DNA of 64,000 bases from Blastococcus sp. URHD0036 (GCF_000701365.1 NZ_JNIK01000013.1:62001-126000); one strand, 5' to 3'; numbered from the stretch's first letter, positions 8,692-18,950 are shown. Program-made: numbers and translations. Notes: generated from the letters alone by a model not told the origin.

Positions 8692-9497
8692 CCGCCTCGG
8701 TCCTCCCCCGCGCCGTCGTCCGCGCGCCCCGCCCCGGCTTCGGGAACGTCCTGCGGGCCGAGTGGATCAAGTTCTGGTCGGTGCGCTCCACCGCCTGGTC
8801 GGTCGGGATGCTGTTCGTGCTCGGGGCCGGGCTGACGGTCCTGGTCTGCGCCACGAGCGCGGCGGACCTGGCCGACGGCGGCATCGACGAGGCACCCGGC
8901 TCCTTCATCACCTGGGGTCTGATGATCGCGCAGGTCACGGCCGTCGTGCTGGGCACGCTCGTGGCCACCAGCGAGTACGGCACCGGCATGATCCGGGCCA
9001 CCCTCGCAGCGGTGCCCCGCCGCGGGACCGTCCTCGCCGCCAAGGCCGTCGTCCTCACCGGCACCCTGCTGGTCGTCGGGATCGTCACCGCCTTCGCCGG
9101 CTACCTGGGCGGCAACGCGTTCCTCGCCGCCGAGGGGATCGGCCTGTCGCTGGACGACGACGGCGTGCTCCGGGCGCTGGTCGGCAGCGGCCTGTACCTG
9201 GCGGGGCTGGGGCTGCTGTCGATGGCGGTCGGGCTGCTCGTCCGGCACACGGCCGCGGCGCTGTCGACGGTGCTCGGGCTGGTGTTCGTCGTCGGCAACA
9301 TGGCCTTCCTCCTGCCCGGCGAGTGGGGCGAGTGGGTGGCCAAGGTGCTGCCGGGCAACGCCGGCTCGCCGGTGACGATGCCCGTGCCGTTCAACCCGAT
9401 GCTCCTGGACCCGTGGCCGGGCTTCGCGGTGTTCGCCGCCGAGGTCGCGGTGCTGCTCGCGGTGGCAACGGCTGCCTTCCGCCGTCGGGACGCATGA
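8688..9497 (+). CDS. ABC-2 type transporter permease
   Basis: A 269-residue integral membrane protein with about six hydrophobic segments, including SVGMLFVLGAGLTVLV and VVLTGTLLVVGIVTAFAGYLGG. The N-terminal RAEWIKFWSVRSTAWSV is characteristic of actinobacterial ABC-2 permeases that pair with a DrrA-like ATPase. Start and stop geometry (ATGA overlap with the upstream ATPase) shows an operon. The pair probably functions as a heterotetrameric exporter in the cytoplasmic membrane. Confidence 0.87.
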   Translation: MTASVLPRAVVRAPRPGFGNVLRAEWIKFWSVRSTAWSVGMLFVLGAGLTVLVCATSAADLADGGIDEAPGSFITWGLMIAQVTAVVLGTLVATSEYGTGMIRATLAAVPRRGTVLAAKAVVLTGTLLVVGIVTAFAGYLGGNAFLAAEGIGLSLDDDGVLRALVGSGLYLAGLGLLSMAVGLLVRHTAAALSTVLGLVFVVGNMAFLLPGEWGEWVAKVLPGNAGSPVTMPVPFNPMLLDPWPGFAVFAAEVAVLLAVATAAFRRRDA

Positions 9498-9526
9498 CGG
9501 CCGGCCGGCGGTGGGACAGTGGGCGG

Positions 9527-9871
9527 GTGACCGATCCCGCTGACCTCACCGCCGGCCGCGCCCGCGCCGACGAGCTGCTCCGCCGCCTGGCCGACGACGA
9601 GGCCGGCGCGGACGCGTTCCTCGCGGAGCTGACCGAGGTCCGCGACCTCGCGTTCGTCGGGGCCGGCCTCACCGCCATCGCCCGGAGCGAGGGCCGGCAG
9701 TTGCCGCCGGCGCAGCGGGCCCAGGCGGCCACCCGCCAGGTACACCTCGGGGCGCTGCGCGACCGCTCGCGCACCGATCCCGCGGGGCTGCGCTTCTGGC
9801 TGCGCCGGGCGGCCGAGGAGGTGCAGCTGCTGCGCCGGCTGCGCGAGGCCGCCGACCGCCTCGCCGGCTGA
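9527..9871 (+). CDS. Hypothetical helical protein
   Basis: A 114-residue, highly charged, alanine/arginine/leucine-rich protein predicted to be all helical, with no signal peptide or membrane segment. GTG at 9527 is used; it begins 29 bp after the ABC permease, so it may be part of that operon. I recognise no family. It is kept as a gene because its frame is open, has strong GC-rich wobble bias, and ends just before a strong hairpin. Confidence 0.6.
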   Translation: MTDPADLTAGRARADELLRRLADDEAGADAFLAELTEVRDLAFVGAGLTAIARSEGRQLPPAQRAQAATRQVHLGALRDRSRTDPAGLRFWLRRAAEEVQLLRRLREAADRLAG

Positions 9872-9885
9872 GGTGCCTCGGCCCC

Positions 9886-9946
9886 AGGCATGGGAAGCGA
9901 TACCCACGTCGAGGGCGTCCTGACGTGGGGATTGCTTCCTATGCCT
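9886..9946. terminator. Long imperfect hairpin between convergent genes
   Basis: Two 25-nt arms (9886-9910 and 9922-9946) are inverted copies with only three mismatches, around an 11-nt loop. The sequence is less GC-rich than its surroundings. The MFS stop codon lies inside the right arm. It is placed to terminate transcription from both sides, but the length exceeds normal terminators here, so a small repeat element is an alternative. Confidence 0.65.
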
Positions 9947-11114
9947 CGCGGGGGGCGGGCACGGGGCGGGCGGCCCGCACGGCGAGCGGCAGGGTGCCCG
10001 CCAGGAGCGCGGCGACCACCACGTAGGTCCAGGACAGCCCGAGCCCACCGGCCACCCAGCCGAGCGTGAGCGCGCCGACCGCGGTGCCGACGTCGAACGA
10101 GGCGTTCCACATGGCGCTCGCCGCCGTGGCGCCGTCCGAGCCGGCCCGGGCGAAGGCGGTCAGCAGGGTCAAGTTCTGCACCGAGCCGTAGCAGACGCCG
10201 AAGAGGGCAGCGGCGGCCAGCAGCCAGCCGTTCCCCCAGCTCAGCCCGGCCCCGAGCAGCGCCATCCCGGCGGCACCGACGGCGAGACCGGCCGGCAGCA
10301 GCCGGCGCACGCCCACCCGGTCGGCGAGCACCCCCACCCGCCAGCGCGCCAGCGCCGTGGTGATCCCGAAGAGCAGCAGCGCCACGGTCACCACCGCCCC
10401 CTCCGGCCGCTCGATCGGCAGGAAGGTGACCAGCCCGCCCCCGGCGAGGGTGACCACGAACAGCACGGCCGACGGCGGGAGCGAGGCCACCACCGCGCGG
10501 CGCCCGGCCCCACCGCCGGGCGAGGGCGCGGGCGGGGTCGTCGTCCGCAGCAGCGCGGGGAGGAACAACAGGCCCAGCACCGGCGAGGCGGCCAGCCACG
10601 CCAGCCAGGCCACGTGGCCGGCCAGGACGAGAGCCACCCCCGCCGGGACGGCGATCAGGTTGGGCACCGCGATGGCCAGGCCGTACAGGCCGATGGACTC
10701 CCCCCGGCGCTCGGGCGGGGCGACCGCGGCGGCCAGCAGGGCGCCGAGGACGGTGATGATCCCGAAGCCGATGCCCCGGACCGCCGACAGCGACGAGACC
10801 CACACCAGGCCGTTCCCCAGCGCGTACAGCGGCGCGGGGAGTCCCAGCGCGAGGAGGCCCGTGGCCAGCACCGGACCGCTGCCGAACCGGGCCGTCAGCG
10901 AGGGGACCGCGACCTGCGCGACGATGGTGACGACCAGGAACACCGCGGTCACCACACCGGCCGCCGCCTCCGGCGCCCCGCCCGCGACGGTGTAGGTGGG
11001 CAGCGACCCCAGGGTCAGGCAGTAGCTGGCGAACCCCAGCGCGGTCACGCCCAGCAGCGACCGCATGGCCGGCAACCGCAGCAGCGACGTCCGCACCGCC
11101 GGCCCCCGTGTCAT
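9939..11114 (-). CDS. MFS transporter
   Basis: A 391-residue polytopic protein with about 12 hydrophobic segments in two six-helix halves separated by a cytoplasmic loop rich in P and G (PPAPSPGGGAGRR). The helix 2-3 loop carries LTARFGSGPV and the helix 8-9 loop LADRVGVRRLLPAG, the second copy of motif A. The short length and sequence fit drug or sugar-efflux type MFS proteins. It lies downstream of the proline catabolic genes, separated by a hairpin, so it may be only partly cotranscribed with them. Its substrate is unknown; proline is not specifically indicated. Confidence 0.86.
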   Translation of the reverse strand: MTRGPAVRTSLLRLPAMRSLLGVTALGFASYCLTLGSLPTYTVAGGAPEAAAGVVTAVFLVVTIVAQVAVPSLTARFGSGPVLATGLLALGLPAPLYALGNGLVWVSSLSAVRGIGFGIITVLGALLAAAVAPPERRGESIGLYGLAIAVPNLIAVPAGVALVLAGHVAWLAWLAASPVLGLLFLPALLRTTTPPAPSPGGGAGRRAVVASLPPSAVLFVVTLAGGGLVTFLPIERPEGAVVTVALLLFGITTALARWRVGVLADRVGVRRLLPAGLAVGAAGMALLGAGLSWGNGWLLAAAALFGVCYGSVQNLTLLTAFARAGSDGATAASAMWNASFDVGTAVGALTLGWVAGGLGLSWTYVVVAALLAGTLPLAVRAARPVPAPREA

Positions 11115-11130
11115 GCCGCCATCGTCTCCC

Positions 11131-11169
11131 GGAGGAGATCCGTGGGTGTCACGCCTCCGGATCTCCTCC
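11131..11169 (-). terminator. Hairpin terminator after the proline catabolic operon
   Basis: A perfect 12-bp inverted repeat (arms 11131-11142 and 11158-11169, loop 15 nt) begins right after the P5C dehydrogenase stop codon and before the MFS gene start. It should terminate or attenuate readthrough from the dehydrogenase gene. Confidence 0.65.
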
Positions 11170-11171
11170 GG

Positions 11172-12797
<1,626 letters not shown>

Positions 12798-12806
12798 GGC
12801 GGTCTC

Positions 12807-13739
12807 CTACGACGTCGTGACGAGGGAACGGAGGAAGAAGCGGAGGTTCGCCGGGCGCTCCGCGAGGCGGCGCACGAGGTAGCCGTACCAGTCGGCCCCG
12901 TACGGCACGTAGGCCCGCACGCGCACCCCGGCGGCGGCCAGCCGTGCCTGCTCGCCGGACCGGATGCCGTACAGCATCTGCACCTCCCAGGACTCCGGCG
13001 CGCGCCCGTACTCGCCGGCGAGCCGCTGGGCCAGGGCCACCATCCGCGGGTCGTGGCTGCCCACCATCGGGTACCCACCGCCGCGCATGAGGACGCCGAG
13101 GCACCGGGCGTACGCGGCGTCGACCTCGTCCTTCCCGGGGTGCGCGACGGACGGGGGCTCGTCGTAGGCACCCTTGACCAGGCGCACCCGTGATCCCGGG
13201 ACGGCGAGGGCGGCGACGTCGTCCTCGGTGCGCACCAGCGCGGCCTGCAGCACCGCACCGGTGCGCGGGTGCTCCCGGCGCAGCTCCGCGAGGACCCGCA
13301 GCGTCGAGTCGACGGTGCCCGACTCCTCCATGTCGAGGGTGACGGTCGTGCCGATCGCGGTGGCGGCCTCGACGACCGGCCGGACCAGCTCCAGCGCCAG
13401 CTCCTCGCCGCCGGGGAGCGCCTGACCGAACGCCGACAGCTTCACCGACACCTCGGCGTCCGGGCCCAGGCCGAGCGGGGCGAGCCCGTCGAGCGCGGCG
13501 AGGTAGGCGTCCCGCGACCGCCGGGCCAGGTCGCGGTCGGTGACGTCCTCGCCGAGGTGGTCGAGGGTCACCGCGATGCCCGACCCGGTCAGGCGGCGGA
13601 CGGCGGCCAGAGCGTCGTCCAGCGTCTCGCCCGCGACGAACCGGTCGACCACCCGGCGGGTCGCCGGCACGCCGACCAGGGCGCGGCGCAGCGCCGGCCG
13701 GCGGGAGGCGGCGAGCAGCAGGGCCTTCGAACTCAGCAC
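12807..13739 (-). CDS. pruB: Proline dehydrogenase (FAD-dependent)
   Basis: First step of proline catabolism: oxidises proline to P5C, with electrons passing to FAD and the respiratory chain. The monofunctional 310-residue protein has the beta/alpha-barrel motifs VKLSAFG, LDMEES, RLVKGAY, QMLYGIR and the FAD/substrate segment ending in YLVRRLAERPAN. GTG at 13739 is preferred over GTG at 13745 because GGAGG ends five bases before it, while the earlier GTG overlaps that ribosome site. It heads the operon with P5C dehydrogenase. A TAGCGT -10-like hexamer lies about 35 bp upstream on the coding strand. Confidence 0.95.
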   Translation of the reverse strand: MLSSKALLLAASRRPALRRALVGVPATRRVVDRFVAGETLDDALAAVRRLTGSGIAVTLDHLGEDVTDRDLARRSRDAYLAALDGLAPLGLGPDAEVSVKLSAFGQALPGGEELALELVRPVVEAATAIGTTVTLDMEESGTVDSTLRVLAELRREHPRTGAVLQAALVRTEDDVAALAVPGSRVRLVKGAYDEPPSVAHPGKDEVDAAYARCLGVLMRGGGYPMVGSHDPRMVALAQRLAGEYGRAPESWEVQMLYGIRSGEQARLAAAGVRVRAYVPYGADWYGYLVRRLAERPANLRFFLRSLVTTS

Positions 13740-13885
13740 GGGCACCTCCGGCAGCGGGCGACGCCGTCGACGCTAGGTCCGCGCCGGGGGCCCGGCCAGG
13801 GACGGACGCACGCCCGGGTCCACCCGGACCGGAGGGCCCCGACCGACGCGCCGTGCGTCATCCGGTGACCTACGCTCGGAGTCGT
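13740..13885. promoter_or_regulatory. Divergent promoter region of proline and phytochrome operons
   Basis: This 146-bp gap separates the proline operon from the divergent heme oxygenase gene. Candidate -10 elements are TAGCGT for the leftward operon (near 13774) and TACGCT about 15 bp before the heme oxygenase ATG. No PutR/PruC-type regulator gene is adjacent. Confidence 0.45.
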
Positions 13886-14515
13886 ATGGCTGAAGACGGA
13901 GAGGCGTTGCCTCAGGAGACCGGGGGCGACGTCCTCCGTCGGCTGCGCACCGCGACGGCCGCCGAGCACGAACGCGTCGAGGAGACCCTCGGCCTCACGG
14001 ATCCGCTGCTGACGCGGGACCGGCTGGCCACGGTCCTGGCGCTCATGCACGGCTTCTGGCTGGCTGCCGAAGAGGGCCTCGACGACTGGGCTGCCCGCGA
14101 GCCGGCCGACGCCGGCGCCCTGCAGTGGGACCGCCGCCGGCGTGCCGCTCTCTTCGCCGGCGACCTGGCGACGCTGGGCAGCCCCGGCGGCCCGCCCGAG
14201 CGGCCCGCGCTGCCGGCCGTCGCCGACACCGACGAGGCGCTGGGCCGGCTCTACGTGCTGGAGGGCTCGACGCTCGGCGGCACCTTCATCGACCGGCACC
14301 TCGCCACGCTGCCCGACCTCTCCGACGGCGTCCGGCTGCGGGCGTTCAGCCCCTACGGCTCCCAGACCGGCGCGATGTGGCACGCCTTCCGGCGGGCCAC
14401 CCGCGCCCACGTGGACGGCGGAGGGGACGCCGACGCGGTGGTCGAGGCCGCCCGCACCACCTTCACCGTGCTCGCCGACTGGTGCCGGCCGGCGGGCGCG
14501 GTCGTGGGGACGTGA
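13886..14515 (+). CDS. bphO: Biliverdin-producing heme oxygenase (BphO-like)
   Basis: Cleaves heme to biliverdin, which the downstream phytochrome binds as chromophore. The 209-residue all-helical protein has the proximal heme-ligand histidine in TAAEHERVEE near the N-terminus and the distal-helix signature LYVLEGSTLGG that marks the BphO branch rather than the HmuO branch. ATG at 13886 is preferred (GGAG four bases upstream); an earlier in-frame ATG at 13853 has no ribosome site. Its stop overlaps the phytochrome GTG in a GTGA overlap, so chromophore enzyme and apoprotein are coupled in translation. Confidence 0.9.
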   Translation: MAEDGEALPQETGGDVLRRLRTATAAEHERVEETLGLTDPLLTRDRLATVLALMHGFWLAAEEGLDDWAAREPADAGALQWDRRRRAALFAGDLATLGSPGGPPERPALPAVADTDEALGRLYVLEGSTLGGTFIDRHLATLPDLSDGVRLRAFSPYGSQTGAMWHAFRRATRAHVDGGGDADAVVEAARTTFTVLADWCRPAGAVVGT

Positions 14516-16863
14516 GCGACGTCGACCTGGACGTCGATGCCGGCCTGCTGCCGCCCGGGACCCCGATCGACCTGGACAACTGCGCGCGCGAGCCGATCCA
14601 CGTGCCCGGCAGCGTGCAGCCGCGCGGAGTGCTGCTGACCGTCGACGAGGCCGGGCAGGTCGTCTCGCAGGCGTCGCGTAACCTCGCCGACCTGATCGGC
14701 GTCGAGTGGGCGGAAGCCCTCGGCCGGCCGCTGGCGGAGGTCATCGGCGTCCCCGCGGCCGCCGCGGTCGCGCGTTCGGCCAGCGCCTTCGGCGACCTCC
14801 GGGACCGCAACCCGGTCGAGCTCATCCTGGACGTCGACGGCGATCCGGTGCCGATGGACGCGATCCTGCACCGCGTGGCCCTGCGGGCCGACGGCGACGC
14901 GACGCCGGACCTGCCGGCGACGACGACGCTGGTGGTCGAGCTGGAGCCCGCCCGCGGGCCGCGCCCCTTCTCGTTCCCGAACACCTACCAGGCCATCCGC
15001 GGCACCGTCGGCGAGCTGAACCGGGCCTCCTCGCTGCAGGAGCTGTACGACATCACCGCGCAGGCCGTGCGGTCGCTCACCGGCTTCGACCGCGTGATGG
15101 TCTACCGGTACGACGCCGACTACAACGGTGAGGTCGTGGCGGAGGCGAAGACGCCGGAGCTCAACTCCTTCCTGGGTCTGCACTACCCGGCGTCCGACAT
15201 CCCCGCGCAGGCCCGCGCCCTGTACGAGAAGAACTGGGTCCGGCTGATCTCCGACGTCGACTACCGGCCGGCGCCGATCGAGCCCGCCGACCACCCCGCC
15301 ACCGGCGCGCCCCTGGACCTCACCTACTCCACCCTCCGCAGCGTCTCCCCCATCCACGTCGAGTACCTGCACAACATGGGCGTGCGGGCCTCGATGTCGA
15401 TCTCGCTGCTGCGCGACGACGAGCTGTGGGGACTCATCGCCTGTCACCACTACGCCGGCCCGCACGCACCGCCGTTCGCCACCCGGGCAGCCGCGGAGTT
15501 CCTCGGCTCCACCCTGTCCCTGCGGCTGGTCGACCGGGCGTCGGAGGACGAGGTGCACCGGGCACTCCAGGTGCGCTCGACCCTGGCCTGGCTCACCGCG
15601 GCCGCGCTGGACGAGGACCGCGAGCTGACCGACACCCTCTTCGGCTCGCCCAGCCTGCTGGACCTCCTCCCGGCCGACGGCGTGACCGTGTGCCTGCAGG
15701 GCAGGTCGGCCGCGCGCGGGGCCCCGTTGCCCGACGGGCTCGCGGCGAGCATCGCGGCGTGGGCCGCCGACCAGGGCGACGACGTCGTCGCCACCGACTC
15801 GCTGCCGGTCGTGGCGCCGGAGCTGGGAGCGCCGGCCGACGTGGCCTGCGGCGTGCTCGTGGTCCCCCTGCCGGAGGGGCAGTACCTGCTCTGGCACCGC
15901 GCCGAGACCGAGCGGCACATCGACTGGGGCGGGGACCCGCACAACAAGGCCATCGCCGAGCGCGAGGGCGACGGGATCCGGCTCAGCCCCCGGAAGTCCT
16001 TCGAGCGCTGGCGGGAGACCGTCCGGAACCGGTCCGAGGCCTGGACGCCGGAGCAGGTCGACGAGATCGGCGAGCTGCGCAGCCACCTGCTGGAGGCGCT
16101 CTACGCCCGCCAGCGCAGCATCGTCCGCGCCGCCGAGACGCTGCAGCGCAGCCTGCTCACCGAGCCCCCGGTGCGGCCGGACCTCGAGGTCGCCGTCCGC
16201 TACGTGCCCGCCGCCCGCGAGGCCCAGGTCGGCGGCGACTGGTACGACGTCTTCAGCCAGCCCGACGGCTCCACGGTCCTGGTCATCGGTGACGTCGTCG
16301 GCCACGACACCGCCGCCGCCGCAGACATGGCGCAACTGCGCGGCCTCCTTCGCGGCATCGCCTACGACAACCCGGACGGCCCGGCACGCGTGCTGTCGCG
16401 GCTCGACGCCGCGATCGAGGGGCTGGGTCTCGGGGCCCTGGCCACCGTGCTGCTGGCCCGGCTGGTCCCCACCGGCGACGGCGGGGTGACCGTGACCTGG
16501 TCCAGCGCCGGCCACCTGCCGCCGGTCGTCGTCGGCCCGGAGGGTGCGGCGCGGACCCTGAGCGGCGGCCGCGCGGACCTGCTGCTCGGCGTCTCCCCCG
16601 GAGCCGGCCGCACCGACTCCGAGGCGGTGCTCGCGACCGGGTCGACGCTGGTGCTCTACACCGACGGTCTCGTCGAGCGCCGGGACCAGCTCTTCGACAC
16701 CGGCGTGGCGCGCCTCGGCGCGGCGCTCGCGGAGTTGCGCGCAGCACCCGTCGACGAGGTCTGCGACGGCGTGCTCGCCCGCCTGGCGCCCGGCGCCACC
16801 GAGGACGACGTCGCCCTCGTCGTCGTCCGGCTCGGGCCGGTCAGCCCGGTTCGGGTGCGCTGA
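14512..16863 (+). CDS. bphP: Bacteriophytochrome with PP2C/SpoIIE phosphatase output
   Basis: Red/far-red photoreceptor of 783 residues. Order: PAS-like (about 15-145) with the biliverdin-binding Cys24 in DNCAREPIHVPG; GAF (about 160-340) with PASDIPAQAR at 226-235 and CHHY at 311-314; PHY (about 345-510) with a tongue that carries WGGDP at 472-476 and PRKSF at 493-497; then a coiled linker and an RsbU/SpoIIE-type phosphatase (about 555-783) with GGDWYD, GDVVGHD, SAGHLPP and YTDGLVE. All metal-binding aspartates are present, so it should be an active phosphatase rather than a histidine kinase. The likely target is an anti-sigma-factor antagonist elsewhere in the genome, linking light to a sigma-B-like stress response. 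Confidence 0.95.
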   Translation: MSDVDLDVDAGLLPPGTPIDLDNCAREPIHVPGSVQPRGVLLTVDEAGQVVSQASRNLADLIGVEWAEALGRPLAEVIGVPAAAAVARSASAFGDLRDRNPVELILDVDGDPVPMDAILHRVALRADGDATPDLPATTTLVVELEPARGPRPFSFPNTYQAIRGTVGELNRASSLQELYDITAQAVRSLTGFDRVMVYRYDADYNGEVVAEAKTPELNSFLGLHYPASDIPAQARALYEKNWVRLISDVDYRPAPIEPADHPATGAPLDLTYSTLRSVSPIHVEYLHNMGVRASMSISLLRDDELWGLIACHHYAGPHAPPFATRAAAEFLGSTLSLRLVDRASEDEVHRALQVRSTLAWLTAAALDEDRELTDTLFGSPSLLDLLPADGVTVCLQGRSAARGAPLPDGLAASIAAWAADQGDDVVATDSLPVVAPELGAPADVACGVLVVPLPEGQYLLWHRAETERHIDWGGDPHNKAIAEREGDGIRLSPRKSFERWRETVRNRSEAWTPEQVDEIGELRSHLLEALYARQRSIVRAAETLQRSLLTEPPVRPDLEVAVRYVPAAREAQVGGDWYDVFSQPDGSTVLVIGDVVGHDTAAAADMAQLRGLLRGIAYDNPDGPARVLSRLDAAIEGLGLGALATVLLARLVPTGDGGVTVTWSSAGHLPPVVVGPEGAARTLSGGRADLLLGVSPGAGRTDSEAVLATGSTLVLYTDGLVERRDQLFDTGVARLGAALAELRAAPVDEVCDGVLARLAPGATEDDVALVVVRLGPVSPVRVR

Positions 16864-17146
16864 ACTCCGCCGTCAGCCCGTCACTCGGCGCGCCGCCCTC
16901 AGCCGGCAGCGGCACCTCGTCCGCGGCTGCCCGCAGCTCGGCCTCGTTGTCGGGGCGGCTGCCGGCGTCCGCTCCGCGCTGCAGGTCGGCCAGCAGCCGC
17001 TGCTCGTCCGGGCTCAGGTCGCCGCCGTCGAGGCGCTCGCCGGGCGCGCCCGCGTCGGAGCCGCTGGCCATGCCGCTGTCGGGGAGATCGGGGTCGGTCA
17101 CGTCGGCGCTCCTCATCGGGGGGAGTCCGGCTGGTGCGCCGGTCAT
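16841..17146 (-). CDS. Small acidic hypothetical protein
   Basis: A 101-residue Asp/Glu/Gly/Pro/Ala-rich protein with no membrane segment, likely largely disordered except for a DEQRLLADLQ helix. Its ATG at 17146 overlaps the stop of the upstream SDR gene (ATGA), so it is translationally coupled; ATG at 17116 is a second possible start. Its 3' end overlaps the convergent phytochrome gene by 23 bp. I recognise no family. Confidence 0.5.
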   Translation of the reverse strand: MTGAPAGLPPMRSADVTDPDLPDSGMASGSDAGAPGERLDGGDLSPDEQRLLADLQRGADAGSRPDNEAELRAAADEVPLPAEGGAPSDGLTAEFSAPEPG

Positions 17147-17922
17147 CGGGGGAAGTTCGGTTCGAGGCGAGGGACGATCTGCATCTCCGGCACGAACGCC
17201 GCCGGGTGCAGCGTGACCAGGTAGCGGACCATCTCGGCCACCGCGGCCGGCGGCATCATCAGGTGGGACGGGATCCCCCACTGCTCCATCATCGGGGTGT
17301 CCATCGCGGCCGGGATGACGGCCTGCACCCGGCACGGGAACGGCCGCTCGGTGCCGTCGTCGGCGCGGGTCGCCTTCTCGCGCAGCTCGCGCTGGATGCA
17401 GCGGGTGGCGTTGAGGAACCCGGCCTTCGAGCCGTTGTAGGCGATCGCGCCGCTGCCCGAGGTGATCGCCGAGAGGCTCACCACGTGGACGACGTCGGCG
17501 GTGCGCCCCTCGGGAAGGTGCTGCACCCGCTTCATGAACTCGCTGGTCAGGAAGATCGGGCCCTCGCAGTTGACCGCCTGCACCCGCTGGTAGTCGGCGA
17601 GGTCGATGTCGGTGACGTACCCCGGCCGGTCGATGCCGGCGACGTTGGCGAGGACGTCGAACGCGTCGCCGTGCTGCTCGAACAGCTGCGCGACCACGGC
17701 CCGGCGGCTGGCGTCGTCGGTGACGTCGAGGGCGACGACGTCGGCCTTGCCACCGGCCTCGCCGACCAGCTCCGCCGTCCGCTCGCTGCCGGCCGCGTCG
17801 ATGTCGGCGATCGCGACGTGCGCACCGGCGTCGGCCAGCGCGAGGCAGGTCGCCCGCCCAAGCCCGCTGGCCCCTCCGGTGACCAGCGCCACCCGCCCGT
17901 CCAACGACCCGCTGCCCGCCAT
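17143..17922 (-). CDS. Short-chain dehydrogenase/reductase (SDR)
   Basis: A classical 259-residue SDR. The cofactor motif is TGGASGLG, followed by DVTDD (adenine-binding), a degenerate NVAG instead of NNAG, the catalytic serine region VSLSAITSGSG and YNGSK (Tyr/Lys pair). An Asp at the end of strand 2 (ADIDAAG) suggests NAD(H) preference. ATG at 17922 has AGGAGG upstream. It leads a two-gene operon with the small acidic protein. The substrate is unknown; it has an extended loop between the active site and the C-terminus (residues about 185-205). Confidence 0.88.
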   Translation of the reverse strand: MAGSGSLDGRVALVTGGASGLGRATCLALADAGAHVAIADIDAAGSERTAELVGEAGGKADVVALDVTDDASRRAVVAQLFEQHGDAFDVLANVAGIDRPGYVTDIDLADYQRVQAVNCEGPIFLTSEFMKRVQHLPEGRTADVVHVVSLSAITSGSGAIAYNGSKAGFLNATRCIQRELREKATRADDGTERPFPCRVQAVIPAAMDTPMMEQWGIPSHLMMPPAAVAEMVRYLVTLHPAAFVPEMQIVPRLEPNFPR

Positions 17923-18018
17923 CCACGCCTCCTCGTGATCCCTGCCGCGATGACCACGGCCACCTCCGCCAGCCTCGCCGATCACCGCCCGGTCCGCAGG
18001 TCGGGCGCCCGCACCCGG

Positions 18019-18059
18019 GCGGAATGGCGGTTCTGCACGGTGCGGAATGGCGGTTCTGC
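18019..18059. repeat. Tandem 18-bp direct repeat
   Basis: Two identical 18-mers, GCGGAATGGCGGTTCTGC, at 18019-18036 and 18042-18059, separated by five bases. The second copy ends at the base before the stop codon of the polysaccharide deacetylase gene. It could be a small dispersed repeat or part of a 3' regulatory or decay signal. Confidence 0.7.
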
Positions 18060-18887
18060 TCAGTGCGGGGCAGCCCACACGTCGGCGAGGGTGACCGTCT
18101 CCAGCGCCCGCTCGTCGATGAGCGCCCGGAGCTCGTTGAAGACGGTGGTGACGGTCGCGTGGTTGGCGTGGCCGATGGTGATCGACTGCGCGGCGAACCA
18201 CCGTCGCGCCGAGGCCATCAGCTCCCCGGGCGTGAGGACCCGGTCGTCGCCGAGCGTGCCGTTCCACATGGCCACGGTGGGGTGACCGCAGTCCGCGGCG
18301 ATCCGGTCGACCCGCCCGTCGTGGCTGCCGAACGGAGGCCGGAAGAACGGGGTCTCCCCCGCGCCGAAGGTGTCGGCGAGGAACCGGCGGTTGGTCTCGA
18401 TCTCGTCGGCGACGGCGGCGTCGTCCAGGGCGCGCAGGTCGGGGTGGGACCAGGTGTGGTTGCCCAGCGCCACCTGCCCGGACTCCACGAGCGGGCGCAG
18501 CGCCGGGGCGTTGTCGGTCCAGGAGCGGTAGCAGCCGTTGGGGAAGAAGGTGAGCCGCAGGCCCGTGTCGGCGGCCAGGTCGGTGAAGGCGGCGACCACG
18601 TCGGAGCTGACGCCGTCGTCGACGGTCAGGGCGAGCCGGCTGCCCTCGCCCGGCAGCCGGTCGACCACGCCGAGCGGCGGCGGCACGGTGCCCGGCGGCT
18701 GCGTCGGCGTCGCGGCCGCGGGCCGCAGCTGCCGGCCGGACCGGGACGGCGGGTCCTCGACGAGCTCCGCGGTGCCCCGCCCGACCGCGGCGCCGAGCAC
18801 GCCGGCGGCCATCAGCAGGACGAAGCGGCGGCGATCCACGGGGCGGGACGCTAGGAGGGGGACCGCGCGCGTCCCCGCCAGCGACAC
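18060..18887 (-). CDS. Polysaccharide deacetylase (NodB domain), exported by Tat-like signal
   Basis: Carbohydrate esterase family 4 protein, 275 residues from the first start. RRRFVLLMAAGVLGAA near the N-terminus is a twin-arginine-type signal. The NodB catalytic motifs are TVDDG (residues 88-92), NHTWSHPD (143-150, the metal-binding histidines) and FRPPFG. It probably deacetylates peptidoglycan or another cell-surface glycan outside the membrane. The start is uncertain: GTG at 18839 lies eight bases after a TAGCGT -10-like box and could be a leaderless start that shortens the protein by 16 residues. Confidence 0.88.
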   Translation of the reverse strand: MSLAGTRAVPLLASRPVDRRRFVLLMAAGVLGAAVGRGTAELVEDPPSRSGRQLRPAAATPTQPPGTVPPPLGVVDRLPGEGSRLALTVDDGVSSDVVAAFTDLAADTGLRLTFFPNGCYRSWTDNAPALRPLVESGQVALGNHTWSHPDLRALDDAAVADEIETNRRFLADTFGAGETPFFRPPFGSHDGRVDRIAADCGHPTVAMWNGTLGDDRVLTPGELMASARRWFAAQSITIGHANHATVTTVFNELRALIDERALETVTLADVWAAPH

Positions 18888-18950
18888 CCCGGCGTCCGCG
18901 CGCCCGCCACGCGCCGTCGTCCCCCGGCTACCGGGCCGCCGTCGGGAGCG

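Noticed and set aside
18019..18059. Tandem repeat considered as an operator 1 copy
   Set aside because: It contains GTTCTG but the facing half is GGAAT with a 4-base spacer, and it lies at a 3' end rather than a promoter.
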